Shown piece after piece: positions 12,701 through 23,100 of a stretch of DNA of 64,000 nucleotides (positions within the stretch are counted from its first letter, which is position 1; every line of letters begins with the position of its first letter). The notes beneath the pieces were generated by a model. That model saw only the letters and a list, made by a program, of their open reading frames with translations, had not been told where the DNA came from and searched no databases. The stretch covers positions 62,001-126,000 of the forward strand of contig CAXKVR010000078.1 of assembly GCA_964058845.1 (NCBI GenBank), written 5' to 3'. Made by a program: the position numbers and the translations under genes. Source of the DNA: Carex sylvatica (Eukaryota; Streptophyta; Magnoliopsida; Poales; Cyperaceae).

Positions 12701-12720
12701 CACCGTCTAGATCTGGGCAT
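9714..12720 (-). CDS. Plant mobile domain (PMD, MAIN-like) protein carried by the MULE, 813 aa
   Basis: There are eight exons on the minus strand: 12463-12720, 11891-12378, 11635-11812, 11111-11556, 10764-11031, 10431-10683, 10239-10336 and 9714-10166. All introns are GT-AG and all phases agree, giving 813 aa. Family signatures are LGDVSALWGLPIDGEPI, RRYTRAYVLDLCG, WNWGGAVLAHLYRGLC, the Trp-rich LLLQHWSWSHLP, and FPYRTWYQRR. PMD proteins include host MAIN/MAIL1, nuclear factors tied to genome stability and transposon silencing, and many transposon-borne copies. The N-terminus is Pro/Gly/Asp-rich; exon 2 holds a short Lys7/Glu5 tract made by AAG/GAG repeats; the C-terminus is acidic then basic. 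It lies where mudrB lies in MuDR. Its role in transposition is unknown. Confidence 0.9.
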
Positions 12721-12721
12721 A

Positions 12722-14084
12722 CTACATTTACAAAAAAAATCCATATTAATCAACCACAAATTTTAAAAATTAAAATTTATTCGAAATTTGAAACAATTTA
12801 TAAATATTTTCAACCAAATTCAAACCCTAATTGAACTGCAAATTCAATCAATTAAAACCCTAAAATAGTATGAAATTCAAACCCTGAAATTCAATAAACT
12901 TTTATATATTATGAAATTCACTTTTTAAAATAAAAATTATTGTGAAAATCGACAAACAAATAAAATTTGGAAAAAACATAAGTATGCATATTTTTTTTTT
13001 AAATATTGATAATTTACTTGCAAAAAAGAATGTAATTTTTAAAAAAAACTTCATATACTTTAAAATAATTTGTTTTACTTGAAATTAATTTATATTGATA
13101 TATACATGTGTTTCGTCAACTTCAAAATACCTTCAACATCATCAAAACTATAATATATTATAACAATAAAATTATAATATATTATAACAATAAAATTGTA
13201 ATATATTATAACATATTATATATGGAAACAAAATTATGTAATTTTTTTTTTAATATTACAATAATTTATTATTTTATTCTCAATCCCCTCTAAATATTCA
13301 ATTTTATCTATTGATGTAATCAAATAGTTAACTCTTTAATGTAGTCAAATACATAAATTATCTACCTACGATCTTTTCTCAAAAAAATAAAAAATGCATA
13401 ACTTATATACTAAATGACATATTTTATATAATCACACAATATATATTTCCATTTGATAAAATTTGACGTTTCACTAAATTTTGCATGGAAGAATTACTGT
13501 TTTCTCAAAGAAAAAAATTCATAATTTAATAGCATTTATAATTTCAAAATTTAATCCCGCAATTCCCGCAATTTAATAACATTTACATAATTTAATAGCA
13601 TTTATAATTTCAAAAAAAAAATACATAATTACCGCAATGATAATTTCAAAATTTAATACCGCAATTTCTGCAATTTAATAGCATTTATTAATAACTCCCA
13701 ATTTCCATAATTCGTGACATTATACCAATTCTAACAATTCATAATCGAATCGAATTTAACAATTACACAACTTAATTACATTTGCATAAGTTACACAATC
13801 GAATAGAATTCAACAATTACACAATTTCATCACAATCGAGTCGAACCGAATCGATTTGAATCGAATTGAACCGAATCAACCGAATCAATTCGATTTCAAT
13901 AATTACACAATTTAATCACAATCGAATCGAACCGAATTGATTTTAACTGAATCGAACCTAATCGATTTTAACCTAATCGAACCTAATCAATTTTAACCGA
14001 ATCGAACCGAATCGATTTTAACCTAATCAACTCGACTTCAACAATTACACAACTTAATCGCATTCAATCGAATCGAAAACTTAC
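12722..14084 (-). other. 5'-UTR intron of the PMD gene
   Basis: A CTCTCGG|GTAAGTTTT donor at 14084-14085 and a TGTAG acceptor at 12722-12723, one base upstream of the ATG, define a 1.36-kb intron in the leader. It is AT-rich, with a long degenerate array of AATCGAATCGAACC-like words at about 13735-14080. The splice sites are inferred from consensus only. Confidence 0.55.
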
Positions 14085-14341
14085 CCGAGAGAAATGGAGC
14101 AATTCCAACGAGGTAGACCGCGGAGAGTTGCGGATTCGTGGGCGGGGAGGTACGAGCGAGAGAGAGAGTGAGCGAGCGAGGGAGAGGAGAGGAGTGGCGC
14201 AGCAGCGGCGGAGACAAGGGCGGAGCACCGACGGCGGGGGTGGGGGCGGACTTGGCTGGGGCTGGGGTTTTTTTTTTCTTTTTCCTGGTTCTGGTGCGGA
14301 GGGGAGGCAGAGAAGGGAATGGGGAGAGGGCTGCTGGGGTG
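14085..14341 (-). promoter_or_regulatory. GC-rich leader/promoter region of the PMD gene
   Basis: This GC-rich segment between the right TIR and the leader donor contains GAGAGAG/GAGCGAG (CT-rich on the sense strand) typical of plant 5' leaders. Open frames on both strands reflect base composition rather than coding. The transcription start is probably here or in the TIR. Confidence 0.45.
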
Positions 14342-14568
14342 TAAATGCTGCATAGTGGACCGCCCGCCCCTGGGGCGGTTTGCTCACCAATGGACCGCCC
14401 GCAGTGGGGGCGGTCTGGTCCCTCTGTGGCCCGCCCGAGGCCCAGGCGGGTTGGTTGTTTTTTGGGCCGCCCCGGGCCCGGGCGGTTGGGTTGTTTTTAA
14501 AAAAAAAAATTGGTTAAGGTTATTTTTAAAATTTAGTTTTGTTTTTTGGGTATTAATAAAAATGGCCG
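14342..14568 (-). repeat. Right terminal inverted repeat of the MULE (227 bp)
   Basis: This is the inverted copy of 5294-5520, ending AAAAATGGCCG at 14568, with the 9-bp target copy directly after it at 14569-14577. See the left TIR for the alignment. Confidence 0.9.
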
Positions 14569-15099
14569 AAAAATAATTAAGGACCTGAGTTTTAATTTGA
14601 ATTTATTGAATTTGAAAAGGTTTTTTAGATTTCGAAATGAGACCTATTTATATCTATAAAACAAGATTGACAACCTGCAGGTTGAGTAATTTTTAGAAAA
14701 TTTTAAGAAAGAAAGATAAAGAAAAAAAAAAGATTTCCAAAAGCTGGTAATTTAAATCTCTTCTATAAAATTCTTCGTGAAATTCCTTGTAGAATCCTCC
14801 ACTGCTCAAACACCTCTCTTGTTAAAACATCAATCACCTTAACCTCATTTCTAATTAAATATCATTGAACGACACTTATATATTGTGGACATATTACTTC
14901 ATTACATTGAATTTTCTTAAAAAAAGAATTCACAATACATTACTGAAAAGATGATGAAAAAAGAAAAAAACAAAACTAGAGTATGATTTTGGGCTTTGTA
15001 AAGTTTTCCTTAATTAATGAAGCCTAGCTAGCATGTCGGGGCCGAATCACTCTTTCCGTCGATGCATGTATGTGAAGGCAATTCGAAGTTGATTGAGTC

Positions 15100-15711
15100 T
15101 CAACTCAAAATATCCAAAAATTCGGGGTCATTGTTAACAAATGAGAAATCTGCTTCTTCAATACCGCTCTCCTCTTGGGATTTAGAGAATGTAATGACTG
15201 ATTGAGGTTTCTTTTTTACCACTTCGGCAGGGGACCACTTTGTAACACTCACTATAAATTCAAACGTGAGGCAATCATCCTTCACATACTCTGAGGAATC
15301 TAATTTTTTATTCAAGATAAATGTCATCATTTTACCATCATCCCGCTTGTTATATACCCGCTTTGCTTCTCCGACCTTTAAATTTCTTCCACTTGGATCA
15401 ATTAGGCATACTTTAACATTTTGTTTCAACGAGGTGGTTGTATCAGTGAGAATCTTGATTTTCAATGTCACATGATACGGAGAATAATTATAAAAGTTTG
15501 GATAATAAAAGATGGCCCAGCGGTGGCCAGCCAGATCAAACACGCCACAGTCAATGCTGAATTCACGAGGACATAGCTTAACTTGTGAGTAGCGCTTGAT
15601 TTTGGCACGATAGACCGTGCTGAATGTCTCCATATCATATATCACTTCCTTTTCGAGTTCAGTTATTGAGTCCTTCATTGAGACCTCTATTGCTGACGCG
15701 GTGTTTTTCAT
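15100..15711 (-). CDS. MATH-domain protein without BTB (203 aa)
   Basis: This is a single-exon frame encoding a MATH (TRAF-like) domain over roughly residues 30-160. Family features include the strand-rich YRAKIKRYSQV, a Trp-containing AGHRWAIFYYPN, and YVKDDCLTFEFIVSV near the end of the fold. In plant BPM proteins the MATH domain recruits substrates to CUL3 E3 ligases and the BTB domain binds CUL3. Here the frame ends about 45 residues after the MATH fold with no BTB sequence, so it cannot act as a CUL3 adaptor by itself. It is related to the MATH-BTB copies at 19 and 29 kb. It could be a functional MATH-only protein or a 3'-truncated duplicate. The upstream Met is the only good start in frame. 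Confidence 0.65.
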   Translation of the reverse strand: MKNTASAIEVSMKDSITELEKEVIYDMETFSTVYRAKIKRYSQVKLCPREFSIDCGVFDLAGHRWAIFYYPNFYNYSPYHVTLKIKILTDTTTSLKQNVKVCLIDPSGRNLKVGEAKRVYNKRDDGKMMTFILNKKLDSSEYVKDDCLTFEFIVSVTKWSPAEVVKKKPQSVITFSKSQEESGIEEADFSFVNNDPEFLDILS

Positions 15712-16384
15712 CTGCCATGATAGTAGAAGTCATACTGTTAGTGTGAATTTTTTTTATTAAGAAAGAAAACAATAAGGCTTAATTTTCTACTTCTAGTTAT
15801 ATGTCATTGCATGTTTCATTTCAGCTTCTAAATAATCTAAATAAAGGCCAAAATTACAATTCCTTGAACTAAAGAAGAAAAAAAAGGGGGAAGGCTGCTT
15901 CAAGCAAAAACGATAAAATTTCAAGTCTTTGATTGTTTCTGCTTTTAATTTTGTAATGTAGAGTCCAAATTAAAATTATGACGTACGAGGTCTCTTCAAG
16001 CAAAAGGGAAGATACACAAGATTCAGAGCTTAATAATAACAAGGTGTAAAGGCAGAAGATATATAATTGCAACAGTTTCACTACTTTCGAGAAATAAAAA
16101 AATAAAAAAGAATAATAAAGGAAGCAACTTCTAGTGCAGCAAATAAGTAGCAGCATTTTGTATTGCTAGGTTGACCCATTTCAAATCCCTTGTCCGTAAG
16201 CGATTTTCATAATAAAACCAAAAAACAAATGGAAACAAATCAATTTCCCATGCTCAATTAATTAAAAGTATCATGCCGTTGTGGTGTTATTAATATCTCT
16301 AAACAAAAAAAAAATTTCTTCAAAAAATAATTTAAATCAAAATATTAATATCTCTCTAAAAAATAAAAAATAAAAAAAATCAAG
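15712..16384. other. Intergenic, upstream of the MATH gene
   Basis: AT-rich stretch. Short frames on the minus strand (about 15.87-16.16 kb) are Leu/Phe-rich and show no domain. It presumably holds the promoter of the MATH gene. Confidence 0.4.
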
Positions 16385-16560
16385 TGGACCGCCCCCTGCA
16401 GAGGCGGTCTGCTAGGGTTCTGATCTGCCCACGATGGAGGCGGTCTGGTGGGATTTTTGGGCCGCCCGTAGACCTGACGGTCGGAACAGTTTCGAAAAAA
16501 AAACAGATGACAGTGACATTTTTTTTTTTTTTTTTTTTTGGGTATTAATAAAAATGATCG
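16385..16560 (+). repeat. Diverged solo TIR related to the MULE
   Basis: It has the same order of features as the right TIR of the large MULE: GTGGACCGCCC, repeated GGCGGTCTG, TTTTTGGGCCGCCC, a T-run, and a terminal GGTATTAATAAAAATGATCG. It is clearly diverged (TGATCG in place of TGGCCG at the tip). No partner TIR was found within a few kb, so it is a solo or truncated end of an older relative. Confidence 0.7.
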
Positions 16561-17809
16561 TAAAACCTACCTCAGAAACTGTAGAGGATGAAGCACCCAT
16601 GGAAAGAATCTTGAGGTATCGAGGCAAATTAAATTATATATCAAGGCTGTGCAGTTGCAATTGTTTTGTTGTTGTTGGACCATCAAATTAATCTTTCAAT
16701 GATGCAAGAGGTTATCAATTTAAATAGACCATAATAAATCATTATTTAGAATCAATCTAATTCAATCATAAAAATAATCTTATTTATAGACAACAACAGA
16801 TATTAGTGGTTTTTAGAAAATTCTTTCCTTACCATACCCTATTACTATATATCTCAAAAGGGGCTGCTCCAGGACAAAAATTCAACTATATATTGAGGAC
16901 AAAGAGAATTATTTTTTCTAGATACTAATTTTGCCCTTTTTAAATAAATACCTTCTTTTTTTTGTTTCTATTTAAATCATGCTATAATTATAAAAGTTAA
17001 TACCCGGTTATATGTTGAAAGAAATAGCTAACCCATTCAAGATAGAATTGTTTTTTTTTTTAAATTATATGAATATATTTCACTTTATGGTACCTTTCTT
17101 GTTTCGAATTTCCATCTGGTTTTAGTGTTTATTGTTTCTCTTTTTAAACAAGAACAGAAAAAGTACTGTGTTTTTAAGTACTTCTAAATTCTTACCGCAA
17201 GAATTGTCTAAGATCTTAGACTTTGCACAAAATCAAGATCAACAAAAGTTAATCAAATTGAATCCAAATATATATATACGACTTCTTTCTCCTGAATTCA
17301 TCAATTAATTAAAACCCAAATCGTGCAGTACCTTTCTGTCGAATTAATTAATAATTAACCATAATACATGTATGGCTACATTAATGTGTTTCATTGGAGA
17401 TAAAAATTCTACCACGAAACAGAGAAAGGTAAGCTAATCTTAATTATACAAGGGATCTGACAACGATGATTGATTGAACATGGTTCGCTGTGCACGACAC
17501 CAATTGATCAACCAAAATTACAGAAACCATGCTGATTAACTATGGAGAATTGATGTTTCTGTAATGTGGCAGATCATCTTGGGAAGAATGCAAGATAGGT
17601 CTTCTAATGTTGAAATATTTTTTTGGAATGTTATTTGAACTAAGGTCGTCTCTTCCTGTCCTAAATGTGTTAATGTCAAACTATGCTTATACAGAAGGCC
17701 TATAAGATGAGTTAGACCTAGAGTTGTTGAAATAGTAAATTTTCATATATAGAGAGAGTTGGATAACATCAGAATATATATGAAAAAAGTGATGCATAAA
17801 GCGGGACAT
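16561..17809. other. AT-rich intergenic stretch
   Basis: No coding feature or repeat family was recognised over this 1.2 kb. Confidence 0.45.
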
Positions 17810-18130
17810 ATTTTTTGTTTTTTGTTATCAAAAACCCGTAAGTAGGTTACAACACACTAGCAGACAGTGAGCAATATGAGAGATTAAAACTACCCCTCCT
17901 GCCCCATTACAGCATCAGAAATTATAACCCTTTTACAAATTGAAATAGGGAAATGTATTATGGTCTATGATCCAAGCCAACCATTCATTCTCTCCTTCTT
18001 AGCTAGATCGTCAGCCAAATTATTCTGGCATCTGAGCACATGCACACACATAAAGTTTATTTTCCTGCCTCAACTTTCAAATTTTCAAAATTTCATCAAG
18101 AGGCTATGCTATCTTTTTTTGGACCAAAAA
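17810..18130 (-). mobile_element. Fragment of a retrotransposon RNase H-like 3' end
   Basis: The minus strand between about 18,060 and 17,960 encodes HVLRCQNNLADDLAKKE. This matches the pattern of the last helix of plant RNase H-like (RVT_3) domains at the end of LINE-type elements (H-V-x-R-x-x-N-x-x-A-D-x-L-A-K). Further along the minus strand, near 17,810-17,828, lies an A-rich run that could be the tail. The domain is incomplete and has stops, so this is a relic. Confidence 0.5.
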
Positions 18131-18198
18131 AAAGTATATATTGAACAAAATTTGTAATGTTTTTTTTCCGAATGAACAAAATCATTTCCGATTTCTAA

Positions 18199-18385
18199 TG
18201 CTGGTCTTATTTTTAGATGAGACAGTTAAATGAGCCGTTACCAATATACTTTTAATTTTATTAAAGAAATGAATCATATATACTCAATTCCTTTGACTAG
18301 GTCCGACCTTAGTCCCCTTTCTCCTATAAAAACTTATTATAACAAGATGTTTTCAGATAGAACAGGTAACCGGAGAAAAGTATTA
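18199..18385 (+). repeat. Dispersed repeat, copy 1 (second copy at 25,462)
   Basis: It shares most of its bases in the same orientation with 25,462-25,640, including CTTAGTCCCCTTTCTCCTAT, AAAGAAATGAATCATAT and ATGAGCCGTTA. It contains a TATA-like CTATAAAAAC. It could be a duplicated promoter or a transposon fragment; no gene follows either copy. Confidence 0.55.
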
Positions 18386-18979
18386 ATAATAATAATAGTT
18401 ATATATTGTTGGAAATATTGTTCCAAGATATATAAAAAGTTTTATTCCAATAATTTTGATCTATTGTTGCAAACTAAATTTGGATTTGTTTTTTCAAATA
18501 CATTGAGAAATCACGAATCTATTTGTAATTTCACATGTTTCGATCTTATATATTAGATGAACTTTTATGACAATTTTGAAGCAATAATCATGAATTTGAC
18601 AATAAGGTACAGCAACAAAATCTTCATATCGATCACTATTAGACATCATAATGAACGACTTTCATGGCCTTTGTATTCTTTAGTTTCAAAAAAGAAGCAT
18701 ATGAAATTAAACTTAATAATACAGTGGAAAAGTAAGCTGTACCGAAAGCAATTACAAAGAAAAAACAAGTTAATAATAATATATAATCATTTCCATGTAA
18801 CATATGCAAGTGTAAAACGAGTCTAGTTTGATTCAATAAATGGTAGCAACCTAAAATCCATAATAATATTGAATCCATGCATCCATATTGGAATATTCTT
18901 TTTATAGATTATAACTAACTAGTAGATTTACTTATTGACAGATCTTCAAAAAGGATGATAATTTTTTACAATACAAAAC

Positions 18980-20138
18980 TTAGATGTCCTTCAAAATTGA
19001 TGGACAAATCTTCAGCAAATTGTGAAATTCATCAGTTTGTGCAACAGCTTTAAAAACTTCAGGAATACTCATAAATTTGAGGCACTCTGCTTTAATTTGT
19101 GTTGACTGCAATTGTGTTGCTCGGCCAAAATTAATGTAGTTGCTGCGCTGCTCACACCGAGGTTCTTGCATAGTAAATCTTCACATACCAACCTCAACCT
19201 CTCCAATTGGTACCTATCTTTCATGTATTTATTGGTCACGTTAAAATTGACGAAAAGAAGAATAGAAGAGAAAAATTAAAAAAAAAATCTTATACATACC
19301 TATCCGCTGCTACTAGCAAATGCTGAGCCATCAACATCAAATCTTTCATTTCACCATTAGTCCCCTCAAAATCAGGTAATGAATCAGAATATATGAAGTA
19401 AAGCATAGATTTAAAAACTGGTGCTTCAATATCTTCAACTGTTATGCTGTCTGTCCATTTTTCTTTCATATAACCGTAAAACTCAGCATTGAAGACAGCC
19501 GACCTTTCTGCAAGCATGCATCGATGAGCTTTAATTCTCTCTCCATTCACTACAAATGTAATTTCCACCCGCTTTCCGCTTTTTAGTAGGTTAGCCCAAT
19601 TTTGGTTCAAATTTGACGGTGGAATAATGACGCCATAGGGGTTTGTTACTTCAAGCTTAGTTCGTTTAATTATAACAGTAACAACACACTTCACTGTCAA
19701 AGCATCATCTTTGAGATATTTTGATGCCTCCAATTTAGTTCTCTTCACAAATTGAGGACAACCTCTGATCTTATTACCTTTTGGAGGCCAAGTACAAGCT
19801 ATGGGGCATGCAATGCTAAACTTAGAGCGGCCACCATTCGGTTTAAGTATGGTGAAACTTACTTGCGCCTTCACAGTAGTAGCTTCACTTTCAAGTCGAA
19901 GGAAAATGGATATAAAATTTTTGTCATCCTTGCTGAATCCATCAGGACAGATTTTAATTATCCAGTTATATCCACTGACAGTAAAAATATCAGAGTCGAT
20001 GCATTTTCCTATGCCAATCCCTTTAATCAGGGAATATACGTAAATCTTAAACAGATGTGATCCAGTTATGGTTTCTGTTCGAATTGCTGAGGCTGTCTGG
20101 AGGTTTTGATGATTAATGACTTGATCGGATGAACCCAT
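18980..20138 (-). pseudogene. MATH-BTB (BPM-like) gene copy 1, C-terminus frameshifted
   Basis: Exon 1 is 19300-20138 and exon 2 starts at 19213, with a GT-AG intron between. The MATH domain (roughly residues 22-165) includes SGYNWIIKICPDG and YLKDDALTVKC; the BTB domain (about 185-280) includes VTFVVNGERIKAHRCMLAERS and SMLYFIYSDSLPDFEG. Such proteins link substrates to CUL3 ubiquitin ligases. In exon 2 a 5-base insertion relative to copy 2 (ACAAA, near 19,100) changes the frame, so translation would stop at 19072 instead of 18980, and the last ~30 residues (LKAECLKF onward) are lost. MATH and BTB stay intact, so a shortened ~326-aa protein is possible. Confidence 0.8.
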
Positions 20139-20199
20139 TTAGAGAAGAGAGATTGTAAGGATATTTCTTAGAGTTTTTATATTATACCAAACAATTGCA

Positions 20200-23100
20200 A
20201 AATAAGTAGCTTGATTTAAAATTGCCTTGGTAGCTATGGATAAAAAAAAATATATGTTTTTTTTTATTATTATTTTAATTTATTTTCCGAGATCTAATAA
20301 GCACAAGTTTTAGCCTTTGCTTTAATGTTTATTTCTACTTTTACATGAATGGAACTAAAAAATCATTTCGGTTGAACTTGCATATTATAGTTTCGGCAAG
20401 AGTAACAAATTATGCTAAAGATAATAATAATATATTAAATTTGCTACAACTCATAATTGAGGAGTCAAATTATAGTCTGTGATATTTTTTATCATTTTAA
20501 TTCTTATTAGTTGTGATGGTACACAATTTATTATTTTTATTATATGGACTCTATTTCTTAAAAGTAAATTCAAAGTTCTCAAAATCAGATTATTTTTGTT
20601 TTTACATGTTGTCATTCTCAATAGATTATACTCCCAAACATTGTTAACCTAATAGGATCATCCTCAGAAATCTCGAACTCGTTTATTAAGTTTTAATTAA
20701 TGAAAGAATTGAGAATTGATTGGGTTGTGCAGATAACACCTCATCTCTCACATGACAATTTCGGACTCACATTTTTAGTGAGATTTTCTTAGGTCTTTTG
20801 TTCCTTCACTCAATTAAACCAAACTTTATGATCCATCGCTATATCAAGCCAGAAAATATTTTTCTTTATGCAAACTTAATAGTAAACTCAGTGATTTTGG
20901 CATTTAATGTATTATAAAAATAATGTGATAGAAACCACAACTTTCTATCGTACCACTACATGCGGTAACATATCTTGACCACCAATTTCTTTTAGCTTGA
21001 TAATTGATACCAAAATATGATATTTACTTCTTTGATATAATAGTGCTTCATGTTCTGATAAGAAAGTGTGCACTGAATATTTTAGATGAAGTGTAGGAAT
21101 GATTGTGAGCTGAAAGATTCTGTTTTTGGCTGACAAATCTAGTGAGAATTTAATTTTAATATATATTATACTTGTTGATTATAATTAGGCAAAAAATTAT
21201 TTTGTTTCATTTTTTATTTGTGTTTAATTTTCTCTAATATCTTAAAAAAATTCAAATTTTATTTATTATTAAATAGTATTTAAACTATGTTAAAAATATT
21301 TTGTTGTTGTTTTTCTTTTATGTGTGTGACAAAATTACTATAAGATTCTTTATTTCGAGACCTTTTTTTACTTGTTTTAAAAGATGAGCCCAAAATTTAT
21401 ATTATACAATTTTGCTATTAAAATGGATCATCTTTTATACTCATGCATGGTTTCCTCTCTTTTTTTCTCTAACACCTTTTCTATCTATGAAATGACAAAA
21501 ACGTGATAAAAGCATGCATCTCAAATGATGGCGCTCCAAACAATAAAGCAAATAATATTTCTTTTAATCTGATTTAGTAATTAAGCACATTTAGGGTTAA
21601 AGTAACTCAGGTATTGCTTCGAATAGCCTAGGCCTCTTTGACCTGGTTTAGCAATGTTTCCGTCTCCGTTTTCCTCATTCAGTGCCTCATCCCTACGCAA
21701 ATCTTAAAGTCCATCCAACGCTGAAAAACACAACAAGACGTACAGCACCGCCTTAACAATAGATATCTCAAATTTTGCGTGACTTTATGGAAAATCGCAA
21801 CCGTTTAAATATGTTATGCACGAATCTCAAAACACACATAATACTGACTCCTAAATTTAGGAGCGGAGCCAAACTTTTTGACTATGGGAGTCAATTATAT
21901 AATTTTTTTATGTTGCGAATAAGGATCAATTTACCGTATCAGTAGTATTTACTCTAAATTATATAGAACATTGTATATAAATACAAAAATTTTGAAAACA
22001 AATGGAGATCAATTGACCCCTATTGACTCTTACTTTCTCCGCCTCTGTCTTATACATCATCCCCGAATAGGCACCAGACACGTCGGTCACACAAAAGTTG
22101 ATATATCTCATAGGATACGCACTCATGTGTGTGAGTATGTCTGATAAATTTGGTATTCAATTTTTTTTTTAAATACATCAAATCATCAAGTTATTGTCAT
22201 GAGTCTCGTGTAATTTTTTTTTTTTTTTTCCGTCGACAGCCCACATACATAGTAAGTGTTTGCTAATTATCATACTGCTTATAGTGTCAGCTTCCTAACA
22301 CTCAATAATATTAAATTGAAAATTATAATTAAAATTAGTTTCCAGTTTGTATTTATCTAATAATAAGTATTATTAATGATCTTTATTTAATTAGCGCATA
22401 AATCATTTAGTGTCTATAGCTAAATAAATCGCATTAATATATAATGTACAAACTAAACGAACAAATGCTAGAAGTACTATTATTGAATGATAAAAAAGAT
22501 ATCACCAAGTGCCTAAATATATCGAATTTATTACAAGTAATATACATGCTTATAGCGTGTTATCAGTGTGTCCTTATTATGAATTGTCATTGATATTAAT
22601 AATACAGTTATTAAATCAATTTAAATAGTCAATATAGGAGTTGGAGGTTGAAAACAATTGGAATGCAGGACCCCTTTGTTTATTAGGAAATTACAAACAA
22701 ATTGGAAGCTGGAAAAATATTTATATAATAAACACCCTAAACATATCAATTCGATCATTTCTTATTTGATAATGATAGAAAAAAAAAAGAAAATTTATTA
22801 ATATAATTATCCGAGTCGGCCCAGTTAATTGACACTGATGATATAAGATACAAAATCCTATTTATTCTAGAAAATTAAAAGATGACCTCTAATATATTGG
22901 AACTATTCAGATGTAAATGAAGCTGTGTAATGGATTTTGAATGATTCAAATGAAAGAAAAAAAAAAGAGTGCTCGTTTTCTTAAGAAAATGAGCAGAGAT
23001 TTGAATCCCATCGTTAGTTATCTCCGCACAAATTTCTAAGTGACTCCGTGAATCTAAATATGTTTGAATTCTTTATCCGACTCAGCTATCAGCTAACTAA

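Larger units (their letters stand above)
5294..14568. mobile_element. Autonomous Mutator-like element with MURA transposase and PMD gene
   Basis: This is a 9,275-bp element bounded by 227-bp TIRs and a perfect 9-bp target duplication. It holds two convergent genes, each transcribed inward from its TIR: MURA (plus strand, 6147-9367) and a plant mobile domain gene (minus strand, 9714-12720). Both can be assembled with GT-AG introns without any frameshift or internal stop. Each has a 5'-UTR intron between its TIR and the start codon. The stop codons are 346 bp apart. The layout mirrors maize MuDR (mudrA/mudrB), with PMD in place of mudrB. The TIR identity and intact reading frames point to a recent insertion. 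Confidence 0.92.
5253..14877 (-). mobile_element. Older short retroposon-like insertion hosting the MULE
   Basis: The 16-mer TCATTGAACGACACTT occurs at 5253-5268 and again at 14862-14877. Just inside the left copy is a run of T (a poly(A) tail on the minus strand). Without the MULE and its extra target copy, about 310 bp of sequence would lie between the repeats. The pattern (direct repeat, poly(A) at one end, no inverted repeats) fits a small non-LTR retroposon or processed fragment inserted in minus orientation, into which the MULE later jumped close to the tail. No SINE A/B boxes were recognised, so its source is unknown. Confidence 0.55.

Noticed and set aside
14064..14390. Overlapping Pro/Arg/Ser-rich frames on both strands
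   Set aside because: GC-rich leader sequence of the element; no domain and frames on both strands at once.
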